Numbered from the stretch's first letter, positions 35,096-44,346 are shown. The stretch: 64,000 nucleotides of DNA from JANXSS01 sp040385645 (GCA_040385645.1 JAZKGZ010000006.1:124001-188000), one strand, 5' to 3'. Numbers and translations are program-made. The notes: generated by a model from the letters alone, not told the origin.

Positions 35096-36013
35096 ATGAA
35101 AATCAGCACCATCCGTTCGGCAGTTGCAGCAGTCGTTTTGACCCTCGGCGCAGCCGGCGCAGCTAATGCGTTCGTCATCACCGCAGGTAGCTACAAGTTC
35201 ACGATCGACAACTACGATTCAGGCACAACTGGCTACGGCAACACCGAAGGTTTGAAGTGCACCACCGCAGCAGCTTGCGATAGCGCCGCTGCAGCACCAG
35301 CACCAGGCAGCTTCGGTTCGGTCAATACTTCGGCTGACACCATGGGCATCTTCTCCGTCGCCCGTATCACCAATTCAGACACCGGCGCTACCGTGTTTCA
35401 AGCTGGCGGCGTTGACGGCTTCCTGACTGGCATCTTCGGTAACCTCGTCGACACCAACGTTTCAGTTGTTCGTGACACATTGCGTCCAGGTTCACCACTG
35501 ACCACGATCGCTAATGCAGTTGGCGGCACCTTCACCGTGTACCAAAATGCAACCGACTACAACCCAGCGCTGCGTCCTGACGTCGTTGCTGGCTTAAAAG
35601 ATCTCAACGCCGACCTGTACCCAGGCATCAGCGGTAGCACACCGTACCTGACCGGCATGTTCGTCCCAGGCGTTATCCAAGGTGACGAAGTTACGACATA
35701 CCAGTCAGTCTTCGCAAATACCGGCTTCGCTGGTGTGGGCAATGGCTTCATCGATCTGACCGGTGGTACAGCATTTGATCTGTTCAACACATCATCGCTG
35801 GCTGATGCAAATGGCGTACAACGCGATTTGTTCTTGACCACGACATTTGACGATGTCGACGGTTCTGCTGCACGTAACGGTTTTACCGTAACGTCGGCTG
35901 GTCAAGTTAAAGGTGCTGCAGAAGTGCCAGAGCCAGGTTCATTGGCACTGTTGGCAATGGGTGGTTTGGTTGCCGGTTTCGCTGCACGTCGTCGTAAAGC
36001 TGCTGCTAAGTAA
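35096..36013 (+). CDS. PEP-CTERM sorting-domain protein (exosortase A substrate)
   Basis: This 305-residue secreted protein has a signal peptide (cleavage after ANA, residue 25) and a C-terminal sorting tail made of VPEPGS at about 277-282, a hydrophobic helix and the basic end ARRRKAAAK. The body is rich in Gly, Ala, Thr, Ser and Asp with few charged residues, as is usual for these low-homology surface proteins; I recognise no enzymatic domain. After export, exosortase A should cut at the PEP motif, and the protein would be anchored or released into the exopolysaccharide matrix. Codon choice is narrow (many GCA, CCA and GGC codons) and differs from neighbouring genes, which suggests high expression. 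AGGAG lies 5 bases before the ATG. It ends in a strong bidirectional terminator. Confidence 0.94.
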   Translation: MKISTIRSAVAAVVLTLGAAGAANAFVITAGSYKFTIDNYDSGTTGYGNTEGLKCTTAAACDSAAAAPAPGSFGSVNTSADTMGIFSVARITNSDTGATVFQAGGVDGFLTGIFGNLVDTNVSVVRDTLRPGSPLTTIANAVGGTFTVYQNATDYNPALRPDVVAGLKDLNADLYPGISGSTPYLTGMFVPGVIQGDEVTTYQSVFANTGFAGVGNGFIDLTGGTAFDLFNTSSLADANGVQRDLFLTTTFDDVDGSAARNGFTVTSAGQVKGAAEVPEPGSLALLAMGGLVAGFAARRRKAAAK

Positions 36014-36087
36014 TTTTATGCTGGGGCCGATGATTTGGCGGTATTCAGTCAGATATCGGTTTCCTCCATATACGCAATACGCATGAT

Positions 36088-36122
36088 AAAAAACCGCCCG
36101 GGGTGACCTTGGCGGTTTTTTT
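36088..36122. terminator. Bidirectional rho-independent terminator
   Basis: An A-tract plus ACCGCC and GGCGGT plus T-tract enclose a 12-base loop (stem 36093-36098 with 36111-36116, extended by the A/T tracts). It lies between the convergent PEP-CTERM gene and the PaaK-like gene and can stop transcription from both sides. Confidence 0.88.
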
Positions 36123-36145
36123 ATGGTGGGGCTTTTAAAGTTTAG

Positions 36146-37585
36146 TTATTCCAACCAATACGAAAATTTACGCTCGTAATCGATCGACTGGCCATATGGA
36201 AATCGCGGGTAGTCGAAGCACGTCACATCGAGCGCTAGATTATGGCTGCCGTGCATGCTTAAAACATTGTCTTTCAAAACCTCAGCAGTGTGCAGAAGGT
36301 CTGCCTGGGCATCCAGCGCGTGCTGAACTTTCCACGAAATCCGCCCGGCATCGATTGCAACACGAAAAGCACCACTGAGATGGCGCGCCGTATCTGGCTT
36401 TAGATAAAGCGCGCTCTTAAACATATCGACGTGCCAGCCGTCTGGCAATACATCCTTCGTGCGGCCATGTAGCGCGATGACTGGTAATGCGGGCGGCGCG
36501 CAATCGAGCGTACCGGCTGAAATACATGCCAGGAACGACTGATGGTCGATCAAGCTCGCCCGGTCGCCGGTGCGGTACCGCATCAGTGGAACCGGTGCCT
36601 CTAGATCGAGCACGGTAATGACCAGGTCGCCGATGCCATCAAGGTCCGGCGCAATAATTTCCACGAAGGTTCTTAAAGGATTGAATCCTAAAAAAGTGGG
36701 AAGCGGCCGATTCGTGGCATCTTTTCCGCACAACGCCGCCAACAATGTGCTCGACCGGCTGCATGCTCGTCGTATCGCAATCGTTTCGCGTGTCTCATTA
36801 AAAAGATTCAATCCTAATTCGCCGACTCCCATCGAACTGCCGATTATGCCACCGGTATTGTCCTCGAGATCGATGCCTATTACGGCGGCAAGGTAAGCTC
36901 TGAACGATTCCGAAAATGTTTCTTCGCCAATGACGACATTGACTCTATGGCGCCTCCAATCGATACCTTTGGCCGACGAATAATCGCAGAGTCGCTTTAA
37001 GAAAAGCGGGTCGCCGCACAGAATGATTTGGTCGAAAAGCTTTCCTGCTTGCTCAACGATTGCGCAAGCCATGTCTTCGCGCACGCTGACGTTGGCCACG
37101 CATACGGCGTTGGATTGAAAAGTCACGCCCATGGGCAGGCAGTTAATTAACAGCGTGCGATGGCGGTCGGTATCGAACGCCATGTCCAGACCGAGATCGA
37201 TCATGGCTGGCAGGGAAATCATTTGTGCGCGGGTGCTCAAGCCGAGCGCGTAACCGTTTGCTCCATGACCTGAGCTCGTGAGAATTGAGGCAATCTGTTC
37301 TGGCCGGAGGTCTTTTGCCAGCAGTTCGCCGATATCGAAGCGCCGGAAGGTATTGGCTTTCTCCAACAGCGGGCAATGTGTGGTGAAATCGGCAAGGGTA
37401 CGGATACGGGCAGGTTCGACACCTGCTTCGCGCAGCAACGTGCGATAAGCATTTGATTGCGCCGCGGCACGCTGGAAACAGCGCAGCGCCTTATTGCCGC
37501 CGAGTTTGAGCAGGCTGGGCGGTGAGGTACGCGCAAGCTGCGCACGAATCAGGCGGCGCGAAAGCCTCGCCAAAATTTGTTTCAT
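36146..37585 (-). CDS. PaaK/CapK-like adenylate-forming enzyme
   Basis: This 479-residue protein belongs to the phenylacetate-CoA ligase/CapK side of the ANL superfamily. It has a substrate-loop-like LTSSGHGANG at 102-111, LMRYRTGDRASL near 332-343 and GRTKDVLPDGW near 372-382. It would activate a carboxylic acid with ATP and pass it to CoA or another carrier. The gene lies 25 bp downstream of the exosortase-associated acyltransferase on the same strand, so the two probably work together: one activates an acyl or aryl acid, the other transfers it. The substrate is not readable. The usual AMP-binding P-loop is degenerate, so a non-canonical activity is possible. Confidence 0.72.
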   Translation of the reverse strand: MKQILARLSRRLIRAQLARTSPPSLLKLGGNKALRCFQRAAAQSNAYRTLLREAGVEPARIRTLADFTTHCPLLEKANTFRRFDIGELLAKDLRPEQIASILTSSGHGANGYALGLSTRAQMISLPAMIDLGLDMAFDTDRHRTLLINCLPMGVTFQSNAVCVANVSVREDMACAIVEQAGKLFDQIILCGDPLFLKRLCDYSSAKGIDWRRHRVNVVIGEETFSESFRAYLAAVIGIDLEDNTGGIIGSSMGVGELGLNLFNETRETIAIRRACSRSSTLLAALCGKDATNRPLPTFLGFNPLRTFVEIIAPDLDGIGDLVITVLDLEAPVPLMRYRTGDRASLIDHQSFLACISAGTLDCAPPALPVIALHGRTKDVLPDGWHVDMFKSALYLKPDTARHLSGAFRVAIDAGRISWKVQHALDAQADLLHTAEVLKDNVLSMHGSHNLALDVTCFDYPRFPYGQSIDYERKFSYWLE

Positions 37586-37610
37586 CGAACCATGTAAAAA
37601 CGTTTCGCAC

Positions 37611-38465
37611 TTAACGTTTGCCTACGTGCAGCATCAGCCAAGTCTGTACCCGCAACCAAAGGGGAATCGGTTCGTCGTTAAACCAGGCAGCCAACAACCG
37701 GTTTTCTCTTCTTAAAGTTTCGTTCAGTTCTTCCAAATCGACGATAAATGGCGTCACAGGCCCATAATAGTCGGTTGTCGGCCCGATTGGCACAAAAGTA
37801 AAGCCCATCTTGCGCAAAGAGGAAGCGAGCGAGCGCTCCATAGCGGCATACCAGTAGCGTATGCCGGTCGCTTTACTGTGTCGATACATTTCGCGATACA
37901 TACCCAAAAGCAAACGCGGACTGTCGCCTTTGCGACGTTTGCCATTGTTTTTCGCAGCCTGGGGGACCACGGCACCGTTCGGACTTTGCATAAATTCCTG
38001 AGAAACGCCATGTGGGGAGTCGCCGCGGCGACGACGGTACGATTTGCGTACGACCAGGCGCGAAATCTCACCGGTCTGTTCGCGCGGCGGGAATGTAAAG
38101 GTATCGAAGACCGGGCAGTGCTCTTCGAATGGGAATACCTGGGAAAGAGGCGGCTGTACCAACCGTACCGAGCCGACAATCACGTTCTCCATATTGTAGC
38201 CAGCGAAATGCGTCGAGCAGTCGTCGTAGGCATCAGTTTCCAAGCCATTGCTGAAATTTTCAGCGGGCAAAAAACCCCGTTCTATGCAATAAATCTCATA
38301 GCGGAGCTGAAAAATTTCCCTGACCATGGCCGAATCGCGTATGCCGGCGATTGCCCGTTGAAAGTAGAAGAAAGGCGTTAGCAGATCTTGTTTGGCAATG
38401 GATTTTTGCGAACTTATCTGCTTTTCCAACAAACCTGAATCTGATGGGGTGGCCGCCTCTATCAT
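37611..38465 (-). CDS. PEP-CTERM/exosortase system-associated acyltransferase
   Basis: This 284-residue GNAT-fold protein is related to autoinducer synthases and FeeM-type N-acyl amino acid synthases. It has FQLRYEIYCIERGFL at 52-66, the acidic DAYDDCSTHF at 78-87 (the region that binds the acyl-carrier substrate), SRLVVRKSYRRRR near 154-166 and ATGIRYWYAAMERSL near 214-228. It matches the exosortase-associated acyltransferase group (TIGR03694 type). It may make an acylated amino acid or acylate a glycan or lipid; the product is unknown. An insertion between about 166 and 196 is basic and unusual. It is 10 bp downstream of prsT and upstream of the PaaK-like gene in one leftward unit. Confidence 0.88.
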   Translation of the reverse strand: MIEAATPSDSGLLEKQISSQKSIAKQDLLTPFFYFQRAIAGIRDSAMVREIFQLRYEIYCIERGFLPAENFSNGLETDAYDDCSTHFAGYNMENVIVGSVRLVQPPLSQVFPFEEHCPVFDTFTFPPREQTGEISRLVVRKSYRRRRGDSPHGVSQEFMQSPNGAVVPQAAKNNGKRRKGDSPRLLLGMYREMYRHSKATGIRYWYAAMERSLASSLRKMGFTFVPIGPTTDYYGPVTPFIVDLEELNETLRRENRLLAAWFNDEPIPLWLRVQTWLMLHVGKR

Positions 38466-38475
38466 AATTTCCGCC

Positions 38476-41280
38476 TTAAAGTGTTTTCAGCAGGGCCTTC
38501 GCATCGTCAAGTTCCGGAAAATTCTTGCCGGAACTAATTACCTGCTCCAGCTCTTTGCGAGCACCTACTTTGTCACCGGTTTTGATTAAACCACGCGCCA
38601 GATGAAGGTGAATTTGCGCCGTAACTGGCGTCAACTCTGCATCTTTCGGCAATCCTGAGACGGCTTTCTGCAACAAGGTTACGCCGCGTTCTGCATTGCC
38701 CTGCTCTACCAGAATCCAGCCCAAGGTATCCAGGACTGCAGGATTGTCCGGCGCGAATTGCAACGCTTTTTCAGCAGTTTGCAGAGCGCGTCCATCTTTT
38801 TCCTGTTGGTAAGCATACGCCAGGTTGTTTAAGACCAGCGCATTGGTCGGCACCGTTTGCAACACTCGTTCAAATATCGCGATAGCGGGTTTTGTTGATT
38901 TGTTTTGGAGCAATCTTTCACCTTGATAAACCTGTGAAGACAAATCTTCGGGATGATCTTGGACCCATTTTGTCAATTTGACATCGGCTTCCTTCGCTCG
39001 GCCGGCATTAGAAAGAACCTGATGCAATTTGATGTTCACACTGGGATTTTTAGACATGGTCAGCGCGCGTTCGTAGGCCACAGCTGCCGGTGAAAATTTC
39101 TTCTGGGCGGCCAGGAGGTCGCCTTCCAAAACGACGCTCGCAGCATCGTTGGGGCGCTGCTTTTGAATCTGTTTGGCAATTGCCAGCGCGCCATCGATAT
39201 TGTTCTGGCGGCCTTCCAAGGTGGCCAGTGCCAATTGCGCATCTAAATAATCGGGTTTCAGAGATATCGCTTTTTTCAGCGAAATAATCGCTGCCTTGGG
39301 ATCTTGGGACGCCAATTGCACCGATGCAATACGGAAATGAGCGAGGGCTGAGTTCGGCACCGCAGCAATCACCTTGTTGTAGGTGGTTAGCGCGCCGGCC
39401 CGGTCGTCGTTGGCGAACTGTGCCTGACCGAGTAAATCCAGCACATCCGGATTCGCCGGATTAGCCGCCTGTAGTTTTTGGGCGAGCGCCAATGCCTTGG
39501 CCTTTTGCCCGATCCTGACGTAGTGGTTGCCGAGCTGTACGCTCATCCCGAGATCGTTCGGTTTCTCGGCGCTGGCTTTTTCCAGCCAGGTAGTGGCCTC
39601 GTCGGCTTTGCCCAACGTGGTGGCGAGCGAGGCCAGGGCCATCATGGCACCGACGTTTTTCTTGTCGATATCCAGCACTGTCAGGAAGCGTTTTTTTGCC
39701 TCCTCTGGCTTTTTATCCTGCATGTCGAGTTGCGCCATGTTTTGCACTGCCGGCAGGAAGGTCGGTTGCAGCGCAATGGCTTTCGCAAAACTCGCGCGGG
39801 CATTGCCGGTGTCCTTAAGCCCCATGTAGGCACCGCCTTTCAGATTGTGAATCAACGGGCTGTCTGGCTGCTCCTTTTCCAATGTAGTCAATAGTGTCAA
39901 CGCTTCCTTAAACTGGTTCAAGCGCAACCGCGTCATGACCAGCAGAATCGATGCGTTCGATGACTTTGCGTCGCTCTTGGCATTCAGACTCGCTGCCAGT
40001 TCGAGCTCGGAAATCGCTTTCGTGTTGTCGCCCTGGCCGAGCTTGCTCATTGCCAGCGCCGTATGCGCGACAGCCGTACCGGGTGCAGCTTTGCTAGCTG
40101 CCTCGAAATACTCGGACGCTTTGACGTAATCCTGCGCCCGAAGAGCTGTTTCGCCGGCCAACATCATCATCTGCGGATCGGGCTTGCCGCCCGCCGGTGG
40201 GGTCAGCACATTAGCGGCCAGATCGCTTTGGCCGGTTTTTGCCAACACCGATGCCAGCAAACGGCGTGCATAGACGCTGTTCGGATTGGCCTCCAGGTAT
40301 CGCTTCAGATTTTGTTCGGCTTGTTCGTTGGCACCTGTTTCGGCTTGTACGGCAGCAGTCAGCAATATCGTTGGCATATGATTGGGTGCCTTACTCAATA
40401 CTTGCTGCAGATTCTCCAAGGCGGCGGGGTTTTTCTTCTGGCTGAAATCTAGCAGAGCTTGTGTGTACTGAATCATCAAGCTGGCCGGTGCTAACTTGCG
40501 CGCTGCGTCGATCTCTTTCGCCGCGACGTCGAATCGCTTTTCTGCAATGTGAATGGTTGCTTTGGAAATCAGGGCACCGACCAAGTCGGGCCGGATTTTC
40601 AATGCCTGATCGAAGACCGCTAACGCCTCCGCATTCTTGCCTGCCGCGCGAAGTAAATCGCCTTTTGCCAGCAACGCATCGATATTGGCAGGGTTGGCGG
40701 CTACCGCCTGATCGATGTACCGGGTGGCACCGGATATATCGTTCGCCACTTTGGCGTGCTGCGCCAGACCGATCAGTGCCTCGACCGATTTCGGATCGGT
40801 TTTGAGAGCCAGGTCGAACGCAGCCTTGGCCTCCGCTTGCTTGCCCATGCCGAGCAGGGTTGTGCCTCTGGCAGTCAACAGGGCTACCGTCGGCTGGCCG
40901 GACGTTGGTAACGGCATGGCATCGAGCGCCTGTTGAAATTTCCCTTCTTGCACGAACGCCTGGCCCAGTACCGGTGCGACCTTGTCGGAACTCATACCTA
41001 GGCTGACTGCTTTCTCCAGTTCTTTTTGCGCCGACAATGAATCGCCTGATTCCAAGTAAACGACACCAAGTGCATAGCGCGCCTGCGCATCATTCGGGTT
41101 TTTTTGTAGCGCGTTTTTTAATTGAATGATCGCCGCCTTCGTATCGCCTTTCGCCTGATATTGGCGGGCATCTTCGATCAGGCTTTGCGAAGTCTCGTTC
41201 TTGCCGCAGGCGGACAAACCGGCAATCGCCGTGGATAACAGCATCGAGGCAGCAATTCGCCGCGTATTTGAATGAGTCAT
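38476..41280 (-). CDS. prsT: PrsT, PEP-CTERM system TPR-repeat lipoprotein
   Basis: This 934-residue protein has a lipoprotein signal ending in LSAC (Cys25), followed by more than 20 tetratricopeptide repeats covering almost the whole length, each with the W/L-G-Y-A-F-A-P spacing (for example ALGVVYLESGDSLSAQKELE and LLGQAQFANDDRAGALTTY). It belongs to the PrsT group (TIGR02917 type), found with PrsK and PrsR. It should be an outer-membrane lipoprotein scaffold in the periplasm, binding parts of the export or sorting machinery. It heads the leftward prsT-acyltransferase-ligase unit. Length and repeat order look intact. Confidence 0.94.
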   Translation of the reverse strand: MTHSNTRRIAASMLLSTAIAGLSACGKNETSQSLIEDARQYQAKGDTKAAIIQLKNALQKNPNDAQARYALGVVYLESGDSLSAQKELEKAVSLGMSSDKVAPVLGQAFVQEGKFQQALDAMPLPTSGQPTVALLTARGTTLLGMGKQAEAKAAFDLALKTDPKSVEALIGLAQHAKVANDISGATRYIDQAVAANPANIDALLAKGDLLRAAGKNAEALAVFDQALKIRPDLVGALISKATIHIAEKRFDVAAKEIDAARKLAPASLMIQYTQALLDFSQKKNPAALENLQQVLSKAPNHMPTILLTAAVQAETGANEQAEQNLKRYLEANPNSVYARRLLASVLAKTGQSDLAANVLTPPAGGKPDPQMMMLAGETALRAQDYVKASEYFEAASKAAPGTAVAHTALAMSKLGQGDNTKAISELELAASLNAKSDAKSSNASILLVMTRLRLNQFKEALTLLTTLEKEQPDSPLIHNLKGGAYMGLKDTGNARASFAKAIALQPTFLPAVQNMAQLDMQDKKPEEAKKRFLTVLDIDKKNVGAMMALASLATTLGKADEATTWLEKASAEKPNDLGMSVQLGNHYVRIGQKAKALALAQKLQAANPANPDVLDLLGQAQFANDDRAGALTTYNKVIAAVPNSALAHFRIASVQLASQDPKAAIISLKKAISLKPDYLDAQLALATLEGRQNNIDGALAIAKQIQKQRPNDAASVVLEGDLLAAQKKFSPAAVAYERALTMSKNPSVNIKLHQVLSNAGRAKEADVKLTKWVQDHPEDLSSQVYQGERLLQNKSTKPAIAIFERVLQTVPTNALVLNNLAYAYQQEKDGRALQTAEKALQFAPDNPAVLDTLGWILVEQGNAERGVTLLQKAVSGLPKDAELTPVTAQIHLHLARGLIKTGDKVGARKELEQVISSGKNFPELDDAKALLKTL

Positions 41281-41943
41281 TTTTATTCCTGATAGTTAAC
41301 TGCGAAGCCGCATGACACCGGCGTTGTTCAGCGCGAGCTTTTATTGTCAGCAGTAAATGCAGCGGTTTTCCATAAAAGTCCACATCATACGTCGCGCCTG
41401 ATATCTATTTGATGCGACATGAGTATTTGCTTGCAACGAAACGTAATCTTTTGTTAACGCATTGGTTACTACCGGTAATATCGAGTTGGCGCTGAGAAAA
41501 TATGCTGAATAGAAACGCCAATTGGAAGCGCGGATTATGCGAGTACGTGATTATCGACGCGGAAATTGCAACCAAGAAGGTTATACCAAGACGATGATAC
41601 TCACCAAATCGGAGGCTCTCGACATTATCAAAAGTTGTCAATAAATCAGTTTTATTCTGGCATTTATAGTCTGTACGGCAAAATTTCGGCTATGCTCGCG
41701 CCCTGCTATCTGCCTCCGTATTTGCTGTTAGCGGATTCGATTTGTTCCGGTTGTGAGCCTGTCGAGTCGATCCATGCCTCAGCCACGCGCGATGCTGAAA
41801 ACAGCTTACTGAATTCGCCAGTTATGTTGTTGGAGACACATAACAATGCATCTGAGAAAGTATACACTGCGGGCTCGAAGCGCCCACTGCAAGTTTGTCC
41901 GTATTTTGAATCTAAACGTAATGTTGATGTCTGGGAGAAATAA
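41281..41943. other. Intergenic region upstream of prsT and of an unknown lipoprotein gene
   Basis: This 663-bp region should contain divergent promoters. An inverted repeat GTTATG-N12-CATAAC (41821-41844) lies about 100 bp before the lipoprotein gene and includes AACAATG. Short open frames on both strands (for example 41566-41943 forward and 41405-41641 reverse) lack ribosome binding sites and recognisable composition. I found no convincing -35/-10 or sigma-54 element. A GGGAGA ribosome binding site at 41933-41938 serves the lipoprotein gene. Confidence 0.5.
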
Positions 41944-42693
41944 ATGAATGAGAAATTGTTACCACTCATAGTGGCTTTATGCGCCACATTGGCAGGATGC
42001 GGCGGCGGTGGCGGCGGCTCCTCGACACCACCCCCATCGGCTCAGCAGCCGGTCCCGGCCACGCCAGGACAGACGACTCCGTCCGCGAGTGCGCCGACCT
42101 CGTCGCCAACGGCAACTGCGCCAACGGTACCAATTGAAGCGGCGATTTCCAAGCTTTATACAACCAATGAAACCTATCGGCTCACCGCTGATGCAGGGTC
42201 GATCAATCAGGTTTCGTACACACGTCAGTTCGTGGTGCTACCGAACACGACATTTGAAAATCAAACCGTGCAGAGCGTTGAGATCACCAACACCAGCCAG
42301 CCACGTTCGGGCGCTGCTGTGGTACTGAAGCAAACAGATTACTTCACGACCTCGCCGTACGTATTGGTAGGCCGTAAGTTTGCCGAAGATACCGGATCTG
42401 CCCGTACGGTTACGCAGAGCCGCCGTTTATTGCCGGTCAACGGCAGGCCAGGCGATGCCGATTTTTTCTATGATTCGGTAACCTATAGCCAGGACGGTCA
42501 GGTGGTCTACAACACCAAGCAGACCTGGGATGTTACTGCCGACCCGGATAGCCCGACCGATACCGCAACCTTCTGCATCTTACCCACCGTGACCTTCTTC
42601 GGTATTCCAGGCGAGCGCGCTGGGAATTCGGATTGTTACAAGATTAATACTGCAGGTACCGTAACGGCGGTAAAGTTTATCTCCGGCAGATAA
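41944..42693 (+). CDS. Uncharacterised lipoprotein with Gly and Pro/Thr-rich linker
   Basis: This 249-residue protein has a lipoprotein signal ending in LAGC (Cys19), then six glycines and a Ser/Thr/Pro-rich tether to about residue 60, then a globular part of about 190 residues rich in Thr, Val and Tyr with two cysteines (in TFCIL and NSDCYK) that could form a disulfide. I do not recognise the family. The lack of Asp at position +2 suggests transport to the outer membrane. The stop codon directly abuts the stop of the convergent ispB gene with no spacer. It has its own ribosome binding site and upstream region, next to prsT, so a link to the exopolysaccharide envelope is possible but unproven. 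Confidence 0.8.
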   Translation: MNEKLLPLIVALCATLAGCGGGGGGSSTPPPSAQQPVPATPGQTTPSASAPTSSPTATAPTVPIEAAISKLYTTNETYRLTADAGSINQVSYTRQFVVLPNTTFENQTVQSVEITNTSQPRSGAAVVLKQTDYFTTSPYVLVGRKFAEDTGSARTVTQSRRLLPVNGRPGDADFFYDSVTYSQDGQVVYNTKQTWDVTADPDSPTDTATFCILPTVTFFGIPGERAGNSDCYKINTAGTVTAVKFISGR

Positions 42694-43668
42694 TCAACGG
42701 TCTCGATCGATGGCGAATGCGCATAGGTCGAGCAGAGATTCTTTAAATCGGTTGTCCGGAACCAGGCGCAACGCTTCACGGGCACTTGCTGTTGCAGCAA
42801 GTGCCCGTTGTTTCGTATAAGTCAGGGCACCGGATGTAGTGATCAAGCCGAGTATCTCGGCGAAATGTTGTTCGTCGCCGCTTTCGATGCAACGCCTTAC
42901 CAAGGCACGCTGTTCTTGCGTCCCATTTTCCATCAAGTAGATCAGCGGCAGCGTCGGCTTGCCTTCCCGTAAATCGTCGCCGATGTTTTTTCCTATCGCT
43001 GCAGAACTGCCGGAGTAATCGAGGACGTCGTCAATCAGCTGAAACGCCGTACCGACACAACGGCCATATTCGGCTGCCGCCTTGGCTGCATCAGCGTCGG
43101 CACCGGCAATCAAGGCACCGACTTCTGCAGCGGCTTCGAATAATTTCGCCGTCTTCGAGCGGATCACCTGCATATAACGCGCTTCGGTTACATCCGGATC
43201 GTGCATGTTCAACAATTGCAAAACTTCGCCCTCGGCAATCACGTTCGTCGCATCGGCCAAAATGCGCATTACCCGCATGTCGTCAACGGCGACCATCATC
43301 TGGAAGGCGCGAGAATAGACGAAATCGCCCACCAGCACGGATGCGGCATTGCCGAACAATGCATTAGCCGTTTTACGGCCGCGCCGCAGGGAGGATTCAT
43401 CGACGACATCATCGTGCAACAGCGTAGCGGTATGGATAAATTCGATGACTGCAGCGAGTTGATGATGATGGGTAGTGTCGATAGCCCAGGCTCTTGCCAT
43501 CAGCAACACCAATACCGGGCGTATTCGTTTGCCGCCTGCGCTGATGATGTAATCGGCGATCTGATTGACCAGTGGTACATCGGATTGCAGTTCGTGACGG
43601 ATCACTGCATCGACAGCGCGCATGTCGTCGGCAATCGTTGAGGCAATACTATTTTGGGTAAGAGGCAT
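42694..43668 (-). CDS. ispB: Octaprenyl (polyprenyl) diphosphate synthase
   Basis: This 324-residue trans-prenyltransferase has both aspartate-rich motifs, DDVVDES (in TATLLHDDVVDES) and DDVLDY (in FQLIDDVLDYSG), and GGKRIRPVLVLL near the N-terminus. It elongates farnesyl diphosphate with isopentenyl diphosphate to make the ubiquinone side chain. It is divergent from rplU, the standard arrangement in Betaproteobacteria and Gammaproteobacteria. Nothing unusual is seen in length or motifs. Confidence 0.95.
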   Translation of the reverse strand: MPLTQNSIASTIADDMRAVDAVIRHELQSDVPLVNQIADYIISAGGKRIRPVLVLLMARAWAIDTTHHHQLAAVIEFIHTATLLHDDVVDESSLRRGRKTANALFGNAASVLVGDFVYSRAFQMMVAVDDMRVMRILADATNVIAEGEVLQLLNMHDPDVTEARYMQVIRSKTAKLFEAAAEVGALIAGADADAAKAAAEYGRCVGTAFQLIDDVLDYSGSSAAIGKNIGDDLREGKPTLPLIYLMENGTQEQRALVRRCIESGDEQHFAEILGLITTSGALTYTKQRALAATASAREALRLVPDNRFKESLLDLCAFAIDRDR

Positions 43669-43817
43669 GGTTGCAGAAAACGGGGAAAGGCCTCCAAACG
43701 TCGCGGAGTCGCCGCATTATACGATGAGTGGTGGTATCGATGCGACAGAGCACTAATCTGCGCACCAAATTTGACCAGTTATGGCCACATCGCACGAAAC
43801 GCGATAGTGGCGCAATT

Positions 43818-43846
43818 TTGACGACTAAGCTAAGTGCATGTATAAT
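43818..43846 (+). promoter_or_regulatory. Strong sigma-70 promoter of rplU-rpmA
   Basis: TTGACG (43818-43823) and TATAAT (43841-43846) are separated by 17 bases, with TG immediately before the -10 box. The transcript would start near 43853, giving a leader of about 105 bases before rplU. This is the best vegetative promoter in the window. Confidence 0.88.
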
Positions 43847-43957
43847 TTACGGTTTTCCCGAAAAGACACACGAAGATCCACCGGCGCACTCAGGTGTCAC
43901 GTCAGGTGCCACGTCGATTCCCGAAAAAGTCCCTTAATTCATTCGATGAGGTTTCAC

Positions 43958-44269
43958 ATGTACGCGGTCATAAAAACCGGTGGCAAACAGTATAAGGTTG
44001 TCGCTGGCGAAAAATTTAAAGTAGAACAGATACCGGCAGACATTGGTTCCGAAATCACTCTTGATCAAGTCCTTGCAGTCGGGGCGGGCGACACCATCCG
44101 GTTTGGTGCACCTATGGTCGAAGGTGCCACGGTTCTAGCTACGGTGGTGGCGCATGGTCGCCACGACAAGGTAAAGATTTTCAAGATGCGCCGGCGTAAG
44201 CATTATCAGAAACACCAAGGTCATCGGCAAAATTTTACCGAGCTGCAAATCGTCGCCATCAACGGCTGA
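43958..44269 (+). CDS. rplU: 50S ribosomal protein L21
   Basis: This 103-residue protein begins MYAVIKTGGKQYKVVAGEKF and ends with the basic KMRRRKHYQKHQGHRQ region that binds 23S rRNA, all typical of bL21. The ATG at 43958 follows GAGG by 6 bases; a longer frame to 43838 would add 40 unrelated residues encoded by the leader. It is first in the rplU-rpmA unit. Confidence 0.97.
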   Translation: MYAVIKTGGKQYKVVAGEKFKVEQIPADIGSEITLDQVLAVGAGDTIRFGAPMVEGATVLATVVAHGRHDKVKIFKMRRRKHYQKHQGHRQNFTELQIVAING

Positions 44270-44346
44270 TCATCCGCGATCGCAGCAAGTAAAGTGGTTA
44301 CGAAATCCGGTAATGTAGGCAATAAACGAATTTTCAGGAGTTTTTC

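Noticed and set aside
41405..41641. Possible 78-residue reverse gene upstream of prsT
   Set aside because: No ribosome binding site or recognisable feature; probably chance in AT-rich DNA.
41566..41943. Possible 125-residue forward gene before the lipoprotein
   Set aside because: No ribosome binding site, no motif, uneven composition, and it fills a promoter region.
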